Part shown: positions 44,401 to 59,400 of the stretch, piece after piece
Layout of the letters: each line of letters starts with the position of its first letter
Position numbering within the stretch: position 1 is the first letter of the stretch
NCBI GenBank assembly: GCA_005656395.1
Contig: SRSI01000077.1
Location: 992,001 to 1,056,000 of the forward strand
Origin: Strongyloides papillosus
Lineage: Eukaryota; Nematoda; Chromadorea; Rhabditida; Strongyloididae
Direction of reading: 5' to 3'
Length of the DNA stretch: 64,000 nt
The notes under the pieces: generated by a model
The model's input: the letters and a program-made list of their open reading frames with translations, nothing else
Database searches by the model: none
Told to the model about the DNA's origin: nothing
Made by a program: the position numbers and the translations under genes

Positions 44401-47400
44401 TTTACAACTTAGACATTAATATAATTATTGAAATAATAATATTGAGACATATATTTATTATACTTTAAAAAGGACTTTTATTAAACAATTATTTATGATC
44501 CATAAAATTTCAAGAACTGTGTCATTTCACAACTATTCTATTTATCATCTTTTATTGCTACATTATTTGCATCTTCTCTATTACATTATACTACAAAAAT
44601 TTTTTATTTTTAATATATTAAACTAATAATTTAATCTTTTAGTATAGTAAAAATTTCTAAATATGTATTTTAATTATTTAACATTTATTACACTGGTTAT
44701 TGAGGTGTACAAATGTTTAAAAAACTCCAACTGTTATTAGATTACTTTAATGTAATGTAATGTAAAATCTTTTTATCATAATTTAACTTTTTACTACAAA
44801 AGTGTATCAATGAATATTACTTCTCTTAAAAGTTATTCTTTTTTCAACCTACATTCACAGTTTTATAATTCTTAACTATTATTGAATTGAGTACACACAT
44901 TAAATTTGTTAACAAATTTTTTGTTTACAAAAGATTCATTCGTCAGGAAGCTTACTAAATAATTTTTTAATCTTCTTACTCTTAAAGTTACATTTTTTTT
45001 ATTTCATTTGATTCTACTCTAACTTATAAAATATTCACAATCTTATATTTTATTTTGTTGAAATAGATAACAGTAATAAGTAAAAAAATTTAACAATGTA
45101 TTTTGATATTTACATCTACCACAATTACAAAATTATTTCGAATATTTTTCATTTTCTTCAATATTCTCTTAATTATACATTATCTCTAAATAAATAAAAC
45201 TCATACTTAACTGTATATTATTATTTAATTTCTTAAAAAGGACGGGTCATCATTGAAGCAGTTACAATCACTTTTCGTAATATAAAATCATTTATATCTC
45301 CATCCCCACAATTATATAAACATTTATTTATAATTTATATATATGTACATTATATCTTCATCCATACTGTGGGTTGCGCCTATAAAACTTTCAAGGGTAA
45401 AAATAACATTATAATACCAAAAACATTTTAAAGGAATGTTACTGATCATTGTTGACTCCCTCTATATTAAAAGATAGAAAATAATATTTTACAGAATCAT
45501 TACTTGTTGTAGTATACACCCTAAAAGTCTTATCATAATTGCGCGACTAAAATTTCATTACTTATTTAACATATATATATACATATTCTCAAAACATTCT
45601 TCATAAATGATTGCCGGTTTTGGAGTAATTACTTTTATTACACATATATTTACATTACGATCATTAATAACATTGAACATTTTTGTTTTATTAATTTATA
45701 AATATATATATAATTTATACAATTCTTTCATATTTATCAGATGTTGATTAATTAATTATTAATCACCTTTCCTCTTTTCATTAAACAATTTTAATTGAAT
45801 GCCATTAAACGTTCTTATATACTTTATCATATTTCTTCTTCTCATTATTATTATTTCATATTTAACAAAATATTGTTATTTTTGTAGTATAAAAAAGTTA
45901 CTTTACATTAATTAAAAAAAACAAACAAATATTTTTAAAACATTATGTATAAAGTTTTGAAAAGTTATACTAAAAAAGCTACCAGGAAACATGAAGTTAA
46001 CGGACAAACAATAGCAAATGAAACATATCAGGATTCACAACAGCAAGTAGACACCAATCCGGCTATGAATCATTCTAAGTCAGGTAATGGAAGTGTATCT
46101 GGTAGCCATTACTCCACAGCTAAAACCAACGGAAATATACCTATTGAAAGGATAGGTCGAGATCAAATGGCTTCAGGTTTTTCTGGTGCTGAAGAATCTA
46201 CATATCATAGTGGTTCTCAATATCGTACTAGTGAAAGTCGTCATCATAATAATAATCATCGTCAAAATAATGATATCATGCCTTATTCTTCAAATACTGG
46301 GAATTATTCTATGAATCGCCATTATGATACTGCCTATAATTCCAATTTTGGGCAAGGATTCTCTGAAAGTTCTAGTTATGAAACTAGAGAACATTATGAA
46401 AGAAAAGTACAAAGAGTCAAAAAAACTAGAGGAGAAAGAGAGAGAAATAGTTTTAGATCAAAAAACAAATATGGTTCAAAAAATGTATGGTATTTTTTTA
46501 ATTTTTTTCTGGACTTATATCATTTCTAAAAATATCTAACTTCGCTTATTTGTCGGTAGCTTGTGTAAATATAAGGCATTTTAGTTAGCAAATATTAAAA
46601 AAATATTTATTCTAAAAGCAAATTTTTACTAAGATTATGGAGTGTTTATTTTTTATTTTAAAGTGTGAAATTTTTAGCTAATATTTTCCTTTTACAACAA
46701 AAGATAACATTAATTTTTAGGTATCAGAGGTTCTTCGTCACACAGACAATGTCTCAGCTCGTGATGCACTTTTACAATGGGCTAGAAAAGCTACGGAAGG
46801 ATATCCCGGTGTAAATGTATCTAATTTCACAAATAGTTGGAGAGATGGATTAGCTTTTAATGCTATTCTCCATCGATACAGGCCAAATCTAATTGATTGG
46901 TCAAAGATATCTGACAAAAATGTTTCCGCTAGAATGCGACTTGATAATGCTTTTAATGCAGCAGAAAAGGAATTTGGTGTTTCAAAATTGTTAGATGCAG
47001 AAGATGTTGATTGTGACCATCCAGATGAAAAGTCTGTCATCACCTATGTATCCTCTCTTTATAATGCTTTACCTCATCTTGATGAATTATCAAAAGTAAG
47101 TTTATCGAAAATTGAACATTTTCATACTATTCCTTCAAATTTAACCATAATTTTCATCTAATACTTTGTCCTGTTTTTACCATAACAAAATAACTTTAAT
47201 AATTTCTTGTCCCATGTTTCATTTTTTTAGTATATGAATGCTATGGACGATTATATAAGATTAGCTACCTTATTACGTCAATGGATATTAGAAGTAACAA
47301 GTTTTATGGAGATTAAAAATGATAATTTATACCATACTAGTCCTTTATTACTATTAGAAGAATTAGATAAATTTAAAGAAGAAGATCTCCCCCCAAAAGC

Positions 47401-50400
47401 AGAAATGAAAGAAGAACTTTCCCGAGAATATGATGCTTTAAAAAAAGCATTTGAAAGAACAGAATATTTCCAAATTCCTATTGAATTGTCTTCATATGCT
47501 ATTGAAGAAATATGGGAAAACCTTCTTAGAGCTATCCATTTTCGTAATAGAGATTTAATAGAATTAGCTGGAATTCAGGTTTCTTATGCAAAAATTATAT
47601 TTATATGTTTACTAACATAAACTATTTAAAATATAAAAACTTTTAAAAACGATTCTATAAATGATTTGTTTTAGGGTAATTTAAATGATTTAATTAACAA
47701 ACTAAACAGAGGAATTGGAATTACAAATGAAAAATTGGATATTATTTTGAATAGAATTGAGGACATTGAAGCTAGAGCTGAAACAATAAATGTTCACGAA
47801 GGTGAAAGGATTATATCAGAAATTATTGATGATCTTAACGCTCTTGAACCAACTATCAATGGATTTTTCGATGATGTTGAAGTCTTAAAAAATAATCATC
47901 ATCCTGAAGAAAATAATATGTATAAACAAGTATATGGTTTACACCAAAGAAGAGAAGCATATCTTGACAGAATCGGAGGAAGTATTTTATCAAAGTTTAA
48001 TATAAGAACTGAGACTATTAGAAGAGAGAACATTCAACGTCTTGAGGCACAAAGAGAAACATCTTTCAGAAGAGTTGAAGAATGTATTGAATGGGTTCGC
48101 GTACGTATGGAACGCCTTAATAATATGGATTTCAATTTGGACTTAGAACAATTAGAAGATATGTTTGAAAATCATAAACTTGAAAATAGAGATATTCAAG
48201 ATTTTAGACAAGATGTAGATGAATGCATTGCACGTCAGGTAATTTTAATTATATTTTATAAAAAAAAATTTTCTCATTATTTTTCATACAAAATATTACA
48301 TTTTTTACCAAATGTCATTGAAAAATTCATTTTCTCATATATATAATTATAAATTTCTGGAAATTGTAAAAATATTAATTAATTTAATAGGAATAAGTAA
48401 ATTTCTATTAAAATAACAAATATAATTATATATTTACCTAAATGGAATGAGATTTCTTTATACGTTTACACATTTTTATAATATAATTTTAAAAACAAGA
48501 TGTCATTAATGTCCTTGAAGAGTTTGGAATATTTTAACTTAATTTTATTATATGTTATTATATATAATCTTTTTCGAAAAAAATGACAGGTAAAAAGTTA
48601 ATTGATCACTGGTCAAGGGAAAAATTGAGAAATTTTCAAAAAATACTTTTTTTTAATTTATAACCCTAAATATTTCTTTAGGCTGAAGTAACTGTCGAAG
48701 ATTCATATGAATATTGTGAATTACTTAGAACGCTTGAATCTGAATACCAACAACTTAGAGACTTGTCAGCAGGTCGTATGCTTGATTTAGATTCACTAAT
48801 TGCTTTCATTAGAGCTGCACAAATTGAATTGATATGGATTTCTCAACGTGAAGATATCGAGGTATCTAGAAATTGGTCCGACATTAATCAACTTGATTTG
48901 CCAATGCTTCAAAATTATTATAAACAGGTTTGTTTTATTAACATTCTCATTCATTAATTTAATTTATAATCATAAATAAATAATTAACCTTTATTTATGG
49001 TTGTTTATTATGGTTAATTTAGATAAATATTTATTAAATTATTTTCTTTCAGCTTTTACATGAAATAGAACTCCGCGAAAAACAATTTAATGATGTACAC
49101 AATCAAGGAGCTGCTCTTATTAATCAACGCCATCCGGCTGTAGAATTGATCGAATCATATCTTAGATGTATGTCATCACAATGGGAATGGCTTCTATCAT
49201 TGTCTAAAGCTTTGGAAGGCCATCTTCGTGATGCATTAAATTTAAGATCTTTCATGGAAGAAGCCGATAAAGTCGAACAATGGATGAAACTTCAAACAGA
49301 ACATTTAGAAAAAAATTACAATCACACCGATTTTTCACTTGATGAAGGAGAACAATATCTTGCAGAATTGAATGAAATTAAAGAAATGTTAAATAAGTAT
49401 CATGGAATATTGATGGGATTAACTGAAAAATCAAGTCAAATATCTCCATTATGGCAAAGAGGTGAAAGAATTTCAAGGCCAATTCCTGTAACTGCACTAT
49501 GTGATTATAATAGTAAAGAAATTAATATTCGTGCTGGAGATGAGTGTACATTATTAAATAACGATGACATGATTTATTGGAGAGTTAGGGGAATCGATGG
49601 TGTTGAAGCTAAAGTCCCATCAGTTGTCTTTAGAATTCCTCCACCAGATCCAAAACTCACCAATTTCCTCAATCGTTTACATGCATCATTTGAGAAAATG
49701 AAAAAATTATGGGAAAAGAAACATAGAATGATCAGATATAATATGATTCTAAATACTATGAAAACAATTAGAAATTGGGACCTAGATACATTTATGTCCC
49801 TTGATCCTGATCAAAGAGATGCTATTATTAAAGCATTAAACGAAGATACAATGAAACTTCTTAGTGAAATGGATCCAAATGACCCACTAACATTAAGATT
49901 GAGAGAAGAATTGAGAAGTACAAATGAACACTTCTACAATTTATTAAATGAATCAATGAAACCTCCAGAACCTGACCACTCACAACAATTTGATGAGGCT
50001 TTCGCTTCATTAGCAAAGAAACTTGAAGAAGCATGGGAAAAATTAACTTCCAGAGTCAAAGAGCCAACTGCTGACAGTATGGAAGCATTAGAAAGAAATA
50101 TTATTGATCATAAAATATTTGAAGATGCATTACAATCTCTTGATTCAGATGTATCAAATGTTAAAGAACTTTTTAGACAAATTTTAAATCCAACTCCTTC
50201 TCAAAGAGCTAACAATGATTTCCTTACCACCAGATGGGAGGATCTTTGGGATCTCTCAAGAATGTATGTTGATAGACTTAAAGCATTGGAATTAGTACTT
50301 AATGGAATTCAAGAAGTTAACGATATTGTCAAACAACATGAAATTACATTATCATCTTTTGATGATTTACCTGCTGACTTGTCAAAATTAAGAGGTGCTC

Positions 50401-53400
50401 ATTCACAATTAGTAGAACTTAACATGATTCTCCAACAACAACAATCTGTTGTTGACTCTTTGAACAAAAATATCGCTCTTCTTCGCCAACACGTTGCTAG
50501 AACTAGATATAATGCCCCAAATCATCCTGATGTTGATGCCCTTGATGAACAAGTTCAAAATCTTACTGTCCGATGGGAAAATGTATCCTCACAAGTTCAA
50601 GAACGTATGAGAGCATGTGAAAAGGCCCTCCAAATTCAAATGGTCTACAGAAGTGAATATCAATGTGAAATGGATTGGCTTGATAGAGTTGAAAGTACTA
50701 TAAACTCTCTTAGACATCCTGACAAACTTAGACCCGAGGAATACCAAAGACAATTAGACACATTGATTGCAGAATATTCACAACTTCAAGAACGTACTGA
50801 AGCTATTGAAAAAGTTAACCGCGAAGGTGGTAAATTTATTCGTGAAGCAAAAACATACGATAATCGTCTTGGAGTTTTCCGTGATTCAGTTATTGATATT
50901 CATGGACATGGAATTAAGTCGTCTTTTAGAAGACAAATTCCACAACCATTAAATGGTGCCGATCAAGTTACAGAAGAATTAGAAAAACTTAATCGTCGTT
51001 TCGCTCAATTATCATCCTTCATTCTTGAAAAAAGAAATGAGATGCAAGTTCTTATTCAAAATTGGAAGAAAAAGAAACAGGTATGTTTTAAAAATCAAAA
51101 ATTACATTATTTTCGTTTTTTGCAACAACAAGTCTTATATTATTAGACTAAAAATATGATAAAAACAATTATCATAATTTATGCCACTAAACTCACCAAA
51201 ACAATAAATTCTTAACCTTTTGTTTTTTCAATTGCTAATTGCCAAATTTGTCTCTTTTTAATGTGAGTAAACTAAAAATTTATGTATAACACACATTAGT
51301 TTGAAGTTTAAACTAAAAAAATTTTATTTATGTTTTTTTGTTTTTTAAATACACAAATTAATGTTTTAAGTTTAATTAAAATATTAAAATTGACATAAAT
51401 TATTTTATCATTAATAAGTTTTAAAAATGTTAAGCTTAAAACATTTGAACTAACAGTATTATTTAAAAAAACTAAAATTTTTAAAAATTGATCTCAAATA
51501 AAAATTTGTCCTCTGTGTGTCTTTAAAAAATTGCTTAAAATTTTTTTACTTACTTATATAAAATTAATAATAAAAATCGAATTTCTACATTTTCTTAACA
51601 TAAAGAAAATTATATTACAAAATATTTCTGCTTTGTATTAATATTTATTATTTTGCTTTAATTGTCAATTTTTCTAATCATTTTCTAATAATTTTTCTAA
51701 TTTTTTTTGCTATTATTGTATAATTTCTACTCTTGCTTTATAATTTATTAATCACTTTTACCACCACACTGCTATTTGCTACGATTGCCTTAAATGTGAG
51801 TGATATTGTGACAATATATCTTTGAATGAAAGCATGAATATAACATCTCTTATCGACATTCTTCAATGGTTATAGGAAGAAGAAGATAGAAAAAGAGCTG
51901 AACTTGAAGCACAAAGACAAGCTTTTGAACAAGCACGTAGAAAAGCATTGGAGGAAGCAGATAGATTAAGAGCTGAAAGAGAAGAGGCAGAAAGACTTCG
52001 CAGAGTACGTTTTTTTTCAATAATTCTTCAAAAATTATTACATTAATTGAAATATATTACTGTAATGATAAATCTTAACTAAACATTTAACATCTAATAG
52101 TGATCATCATATAAATCTTACTAAATTTGTATTTATTTTAGGAACAGCAAGCTGAACGTGAAAGAAAACGTCTTCAAGATGAAGCTGATAGGCTAAGAAG
52201 AGTATGTTTATAAGTACTAATATTGTAACTTTAATAATTATAGGAACAAGAAGCTGAACGTGAACGCCAAAGACTTGCTGATGAAGCTGAAAGATTAAGA
52301 CGGGAACAAGAAGAGCTTGATCGTTTAAGACGTGAAAAAGAACTTGCTGATAAACTTCGCAACGTAAGATATTTATTACATTAAAAATTATAATATTTTC
52401 TAGATTCCCCAACTTAATATAAATAGTGCTTTTGAAATGAACCAAGCATCAAATCTTGATGATTTAGATGAATTTGAAAATTTACAAGCTGTACCAGATC
52501 AAGCTAAAATTTCTGAATACGAAGATGAAATGCAAACATATTCTGAAGAAACTGAAACTAAGACACAATTCTATGAGATGGAAGGTATTCTCCATAAACA
52601 AACAGGTGAAATTCTTACATTTGTTGAAGCAATTCGTCAAGGACTCCTTGATCTTCATTCTAATGGAGGAGAATTCTTCGATATTCATACAGGAGCAAAA
52701 ATATCTCTTGAAAAAGCTGCTGAACTTGGTTTCATAAAAGAAAGCTTCAATGACTTACTAAATAAGAAACTTGGTATTCATCATCCAGAAACCAAACAAA
52801 GTCTTACACTTCTTGAAGCTATTCAGCAAAATTTGTATAATCCAGAGACAAGACAAATAACAGATATTCATAGTGGTGAAGTATTATTTGCAGATGAGTT
52901 AATGTCAAAGGGAATATTGACTTCAGAGACACAAATTCGTTTAATTACGGCTGGTGTTCTCAAATTCCCTCCAATGTCTTTAGAACATGCTATTGAACAA
53001 GGTGTCTTAGATGTTGAAACAGGAGAATTTAAAGGCAAATATAGTTCAACGACTCTATCACTTCAAGATTCATTGATAAATTCATACATCAAGATTTCTA
53101 GTGGTAGTACACCAATGATAGCTGTAACATTGTCTGACGTCATTGACAACGGCTTAATTAACGGTGCTACAGGAGAATTTAGAGATAAAAACTCCGATGA
53201 CAAATTTAACCTCCGTGAAGCTTGTTCAAAAAAGACTAATTTGTTGAACAGAAATGTCAAAGAAATAACAAAAACTGATAATTTAGAAAAGATTTCACTT
53301 GGTGATGCTACTGTAAGAAATGTTATCAATACCAGAGCAGGAAACTTTACTGATACTGAAAATAAACAAGGAGTAACTTTACAACAAGCTAGAGATAAAG

Positions 53401-56400
53401 GATGGATTAGTAAACCAATGACTTTATATGAACTTGTTAAAAGAGATCAAATAGATAGTACTAATCATTTTATTGATAAAGGAAGTCGTCAAAGATTTTC
53501 ACTTTTACAATCTATTGCCTATGGTTTAATTGATCCTGATGTAAGACATATTGTTGATATTGAAGAGAAAGATGTTATTTCATTATCAGAAGCTCTTGAA
53601 AGAGGAATTATTGAAGCTGATGGTTTATATCATATTGTTGGTGAAAAGAAGACATTATCCCTTTATGAAGCACTTGGTGAAGGTCTTCTTACTATGAGGG
53701 CTAAACATTCCATATTTGATGTCAAAGGAATTACCAATACAGAAACTGGAGTTATGATTAACTTAAGAGAGGCAATCAACGAGGGAATTATTATTCCACA
53801 ATCTGAAAGATTTATTGATGTTATCACTAAAGATAGTTTCTCTCTACCACAAGCTGCTGAAAGAGGTTTTATTGATAAAGCACTTTATGAATTAATTTCT
53901 TCTCCAATTGGCATGAAAGATAGTTACGGAAGTGAAATGAATATTATTCGTGGAGTTTCAGAAGGTGTAATTGATTTAGACAAAGGTGTTGTTATTGTTA
54001 AAGAGCATGGATCAACACGTGAATTAAATGCTTTTGATGCATACCACAATGGACATCTTTCTCTTAGAGGTGCTATGAAATTAGCCGCTTTGTTAGATAT
54101 TCCTCCAACGTTAGTTGCAACAAGAAGAAAAGTTGACGGAAAGAAGAGAATTAGAAGACCAGGACAACATCATGTCCTTGGTGATGATCAAGTTAAAATT
54201 ACACTTGCTGAAGCAATGAAACAAGGATTGATTGATTCAAGAACACAAAGATTCAGACAAGGAGATATTGATATCTCACTTGATGAAGCTTTATCACAAG
54301 GATTATTATCTGAAAATAGTGAATGGATTATTCCAGCTAAAGCTCTAGGTACTGGACCAACAATTGAAGAAAAGGTAGATGAATCAGTAACAGAAACAGC
54401 TCAGCAACTTGCTCCAAAGATATTCCCAGACAAAAATATCGAAGAATCTGTCACTACTGTTAAAAGAGTCCGCCGAACTGAGACTTCAGCACTTGGTGGT
54501 CCAGGAGGAGTATCTGTATACAGAGCTATAACTGGTTCTAAGGGAGCTGTTGAAGTTCCAACAGATGGTTATCACTTCCGTGAAGCTGAAAGAAAAGGAT
54601 TTATTGATTTAGATAATGGTATTGTTACACCACCAACAACAGACAAAAAATTGTCTATTGAAGATGCCATAAATATTGGTTTCCTTGATGGTAACAGTAT
54701 CACAATGACAGATCCAAAAACTGGAAGAGAAATTACAGCATCTGAAGCATTTGAATCAAAAGTTATGACACCTAATGGACAGGTAAAACATCATGGAAAA
54801 CAATATTCATTGAAAGATGCAATTGAAAATAATATTGTTAGAATCACTTTTGAACCTCCAGTTAATAACACTTCCATGAGTAAAAAGATTATTCAATTTG
54901 CTACAGGAAATAATGCTGTAATGAGTTTTAAACCTGTCGGTACACCTATGATTGAGGAACATGAAACATCATGGTCTTTCGATGCCAATACAGGAGAATT
55001 AGTTGATTTGACAACAAATGAAAGGATTAATCTTGATAGAGCATTAGCTAAAGGAAAGTTAAGTTATGATGATTTACGTGTCCGTGATACAATAACAGGA
55101 AGAGAAATGTCATTTGCTGAAGCTGAGAAATGGGGTGTTGTTGATGCTAAAAATTCATATTATTTAGACAAGCAAAACAATCACAGATTATCATTTACAG
55201 AAGCTGCCAAACAACACAAAGTTTATCCAGCCGGAGGAGTTCCAGAAAATGCTGCTGATGCAGTTCACACAACTGTTAAAGTTCAAACTAGAACAGCTGT
55301 AAGCAAAAAAGAAGCTATACCTATTGGAACCAATCAATTTGCTTCATTAACAATTGGTAAATTAATTTCCACTGGTAACTTTGATCCATCATCCGGAATG
55401 TTTATTAATCCTGAAAATAAACAACAAATGACATTAAAATCTATGATTATGAAAGGATTAATTGATCCATATGGAACAACTATTAATGATAAAAAGAATT
55501 ATAGGGAATTATCTCTTCTTGATGGAATTCAAGAAAATATTGTTGATGATATTAACGGAACTGTAACTGATACTACCACAGGAAAAATTCATGATTTCAG
55601 ATATGCTCTTGAACATGGATTAATTAAAGATAAAGGACTTAAAGATTCATTTGAAGATAGTTTAGTTTCTGGACGTTTAAGTATGACGTCTGGTCTTTAT
55701 ACAACCTCAGATGGTAATAAAATAACTATTCCTCAAGCTATTAAAAAAGATTTGTTGGATGGTGATAGTTTAGTAATTAAAGATCCAGCAACTGGTAGTC
55801 ATATGACATATAATGATGCTGTTTCAAAAAGAGTTGTTGATCCATCTTCTGGGCATATTACAAATATTCAAACTGAAGAAAGAATGTCATTCCCAAAAGC
55901 CTTGACAACTGGTTTAATTTCAGCTGCTGGAGCCACACCTGTTTCTTCATATACTACATCTAAAGGCCCACAAAATAGAATCATTGAGCAAACACTTCAA
56001 TTTACTCCATATTCACCAGAAATCCAATATGAAGAAAGTTCATCATCTTCAGCATTAGCTCTTAGACAACCAGGAGATTCTAGTCACAAAGTTGTTGATC
56101 TTGGAGGTGGCAAACAAGTAACCGTTAAAGTTGTTAGAGATGCTAATGGTCTTGAAAAAGGTGAATATGTCGACCCTACTTCGGGAATGAAATTTACTAT
56201 TCAATTAAATTCTGATCCATTTGTAACGGAAACTAAAACAACCGTTAAATCAACAGCTCAAGTTCAATCAGTAGAATTAGAACCACATGCTGAGTTTGTT
56301 GGTATTGATAGAATTCGTGATAAAAGAACTGATAGAGTTATGTCTTTAGCTGATGCTGAAAGATTAGGCTTAGCAAAAGTTGACAAAAAAGGTAAACAAA

Positions 56401-59400
56401 CAACAAAAACATATGCCGTATTCCGTTCAAATATTCAAACAGCTGTTAATAAGGGAGTTATTGACAATAATGGTGATAAAATTTCATTACAAGATGCCAT
56501 TAAAGTTGGTATTATTGATATTGAAAAACTTACCTATAAATCAGCTAACATTAAGGATGAATTATCTCTATCACAAGCCTCAAATATGGGACTTGTTGAT
56601 ATAACTTTATCAGAAACATTAGCTAAAGGAATTAGTCATCCAGTTAATGGTGAAAAAATATCCGTCAAAGAAGGTATTGATATTGGTATTATTAACAAAT
56701 ATACTGGAGCAGTTATAAATCCATTTACAAATGAAAAATTAACATGGCTTGATATTGTTAAACCTGTTTATGCTTCTTTAACAATGGAAGGAGTTTATGA
56801 TCCAACTAAAGGTTATGGTATACCAATAACAGCTGCTTTATGTGAAGGATTAATAAATGCTGAGGAAAATTTATATGTTAATGTAATATCAGGTGATAAA
56901 TTTACTATTGATCAAGCTCGTGCTAAAGGTTTAATTGATGGATCTACTTATAAAGCTCTCGTTGAACCATCTATTCCTAATTATAAAACTGGTGGTAAAG
57001 TTAATTTAATTGAAGCTGTTAAACTTGGAATATTTAATCCACGTAATAAAACAGTTCAATTAAATCAGTTTACTGTTACTCCAATATCTAAAGCCGTTAG
57101 TGAAGGAAAAATTTCAAAAGAAATTGGAGATAAACTTAGACAAGTAGAAAGAATGTCATTTGTTGATGCTTTAGGAAAAGGAAATATAGATTTAGTTCGT
57201 GATACATTTACAGACATTGATAGTGGTAATCAAATGACAATCTCACAAGCTGTAGAACAAGGATATATTGATCCTGGAACTATTGAGAAATTTTCTGAAG
57301 GAGATGAAAAAAATCTAAGTAATGTTATTAAATCTGATGAATTCGATGAAAATAGTGGCAGAATTAGAGATAAACAAACAGGATTATACTTAACCTTTAA
57401 AAACGCCATTGAAAAAGGAATAATTGATGGCGATTCATTAATTCATGATGTTGATAGATCCCAAACTGTAACACTTCATGAAGCTATTAATAGAAAAAAA
57501 ATAGATAGTGATGGAAAGTATATTCATAAAAACGGTGAAAAATTTAATCTTACTGATGCCATTAAGTATGGTCTTGTAGCAATAATAGCATCACCAATGC
57601 AAGCAGCTCAAGCTGTAGCAGATGCCATTAAAAGAAGAGATGCTGAAGGATATAAATTTAAAATTGAATCAATACCAAGTGAAAGTGAAAAAAGACATTC
57701 AAGTGGACCAAAATGGAGAACTATGGAAACGACGACTGTTAAATTGACACCAGTTAAAAATGAACCTGGATTAAGTACAAAAATAAGATCAAGTATCTCT
57801 GATGACATCAGAAGATCTAGAGCTGCTAGCATTATAGATGATCCACAAGGATTAGCTGATTTGCAATTTGAATTTTTAGACAATCTCAGAAAGAGCAATT
57901 TTAACATTGATGGAGCCGTCATTGAAAATCCTGCAAATAACAAAAGAGTATCCGTTAGAGAAGCTGCAGAAAGCGGTTTATTAGATATAATTACTGGGGA
58001 AATAGTTAATCCAAAAACTGGCCGAAGATATTCAATACCAAAAGCTGTTCATATGAAAATAATGGAGCCTGAAGCTGGAAAGCAAATCATGGAAAATCTT
58101 AACATGACTGTTGAAGAAATCTCTGGTCCATCTCACACATCTACACATGGTTCACATGTTGATGATGATGGCACTAGAACATCTTGGAGTAAAACAGTTC
58201 ACTGGTCTGGTAATCCATCTGAATTAAGATCAAAATCACCAAATATTCAAACTAGTTACTCTGTTTACAAAACATCATCTCATCTCGATTGATTTAGAAC
58301 CAGTGAATTACAATTTATTTTAATTCTTAAGTATCTTCTTTAACAATTTTTTATAGGTACAAACATACAGACGTATACTTCTTTGCCATAACTCCATCAA
58401 TCTATTGTTAATTTTGAATTTCATTGCTCCAATCTTACTTAAATTTCTATCATTAGTCATTGTACAATGATATATATATTATATATATTTTTTGTATAAT
58501 CCAAATTTTCATTTTTTTAAAATTATAGATAAATTAAATTTTATCAATTTGAAACAGAACACTTTTGCTGTTGTGTATTTTGTTATCAAATTCAAAAATT
58601 TAATTTATATATAAATTTTAATACTGCATTTTTCTAATACCTATAGAATTGATTTCATTTTTAAAAATATTCTATATTCGCTGGTTTTTTTTCTTTTAAA
58701 AATTTCCTTTTCAAATGTTATTAATAGATTTTATTATTAAAATGAAAATTTCTTTCTATATGTTTATTTTTTATGTACGAATGTAAAGAGGAATGTTGAT
58801 AATAATTGCATGATAAAAAATAATTATACTACTGCTAAATGATGAAATTCATAAAAAAAATTATCTATTATTAAAAATTTATTTCAAATTACTAAAAAAG
58901 AGACAAGTTTGGGTCAAAAAAATTGTTTAGAGTTTAAAAATAATTCTATAAACACTGATATTTTAAAAAAATTATTAAATAAATGGAATTTTTATAGCCA
59001 CATTTCAATAAAAATTATTTTAAGTGGCATGGGAAAATCTTACCACTATTACTAAAACATTTTTTTTAATTTTTAATATTTAAAAAATATTGAACTTCAG
59101 ATTTTTAAAATTAAATTAAGGTTATAAAAAATATGCAATATCTCTGGGCAAAAAAAATTACTTAAATAATAATTATTTAATTAAAAATTTTGTTAAACAA
59201 ATAAAACAATATTTCTTAAGTTTATTCGAAACATCAAAACGCATATTTTGTTTTAATTGTATTTGTTTAATTTTACAAAAGATTGTTTTAAAAACGTAGT
59301 TTACAAAAAACAATAATACTTTTGATTTACCGAGACTATTTGAGTGATAAATTACTACATAGTAACTTTTACATTATCAATTATATTTATTTAAAATGGG

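Noticed and set aside
52437..52439. ATG inside the plakin-repeat exon as an independent gene start
   Set aside because: The same frame is open from the splice acceptor at 52404 and joins upstream coiled-coil exons in phase 0.
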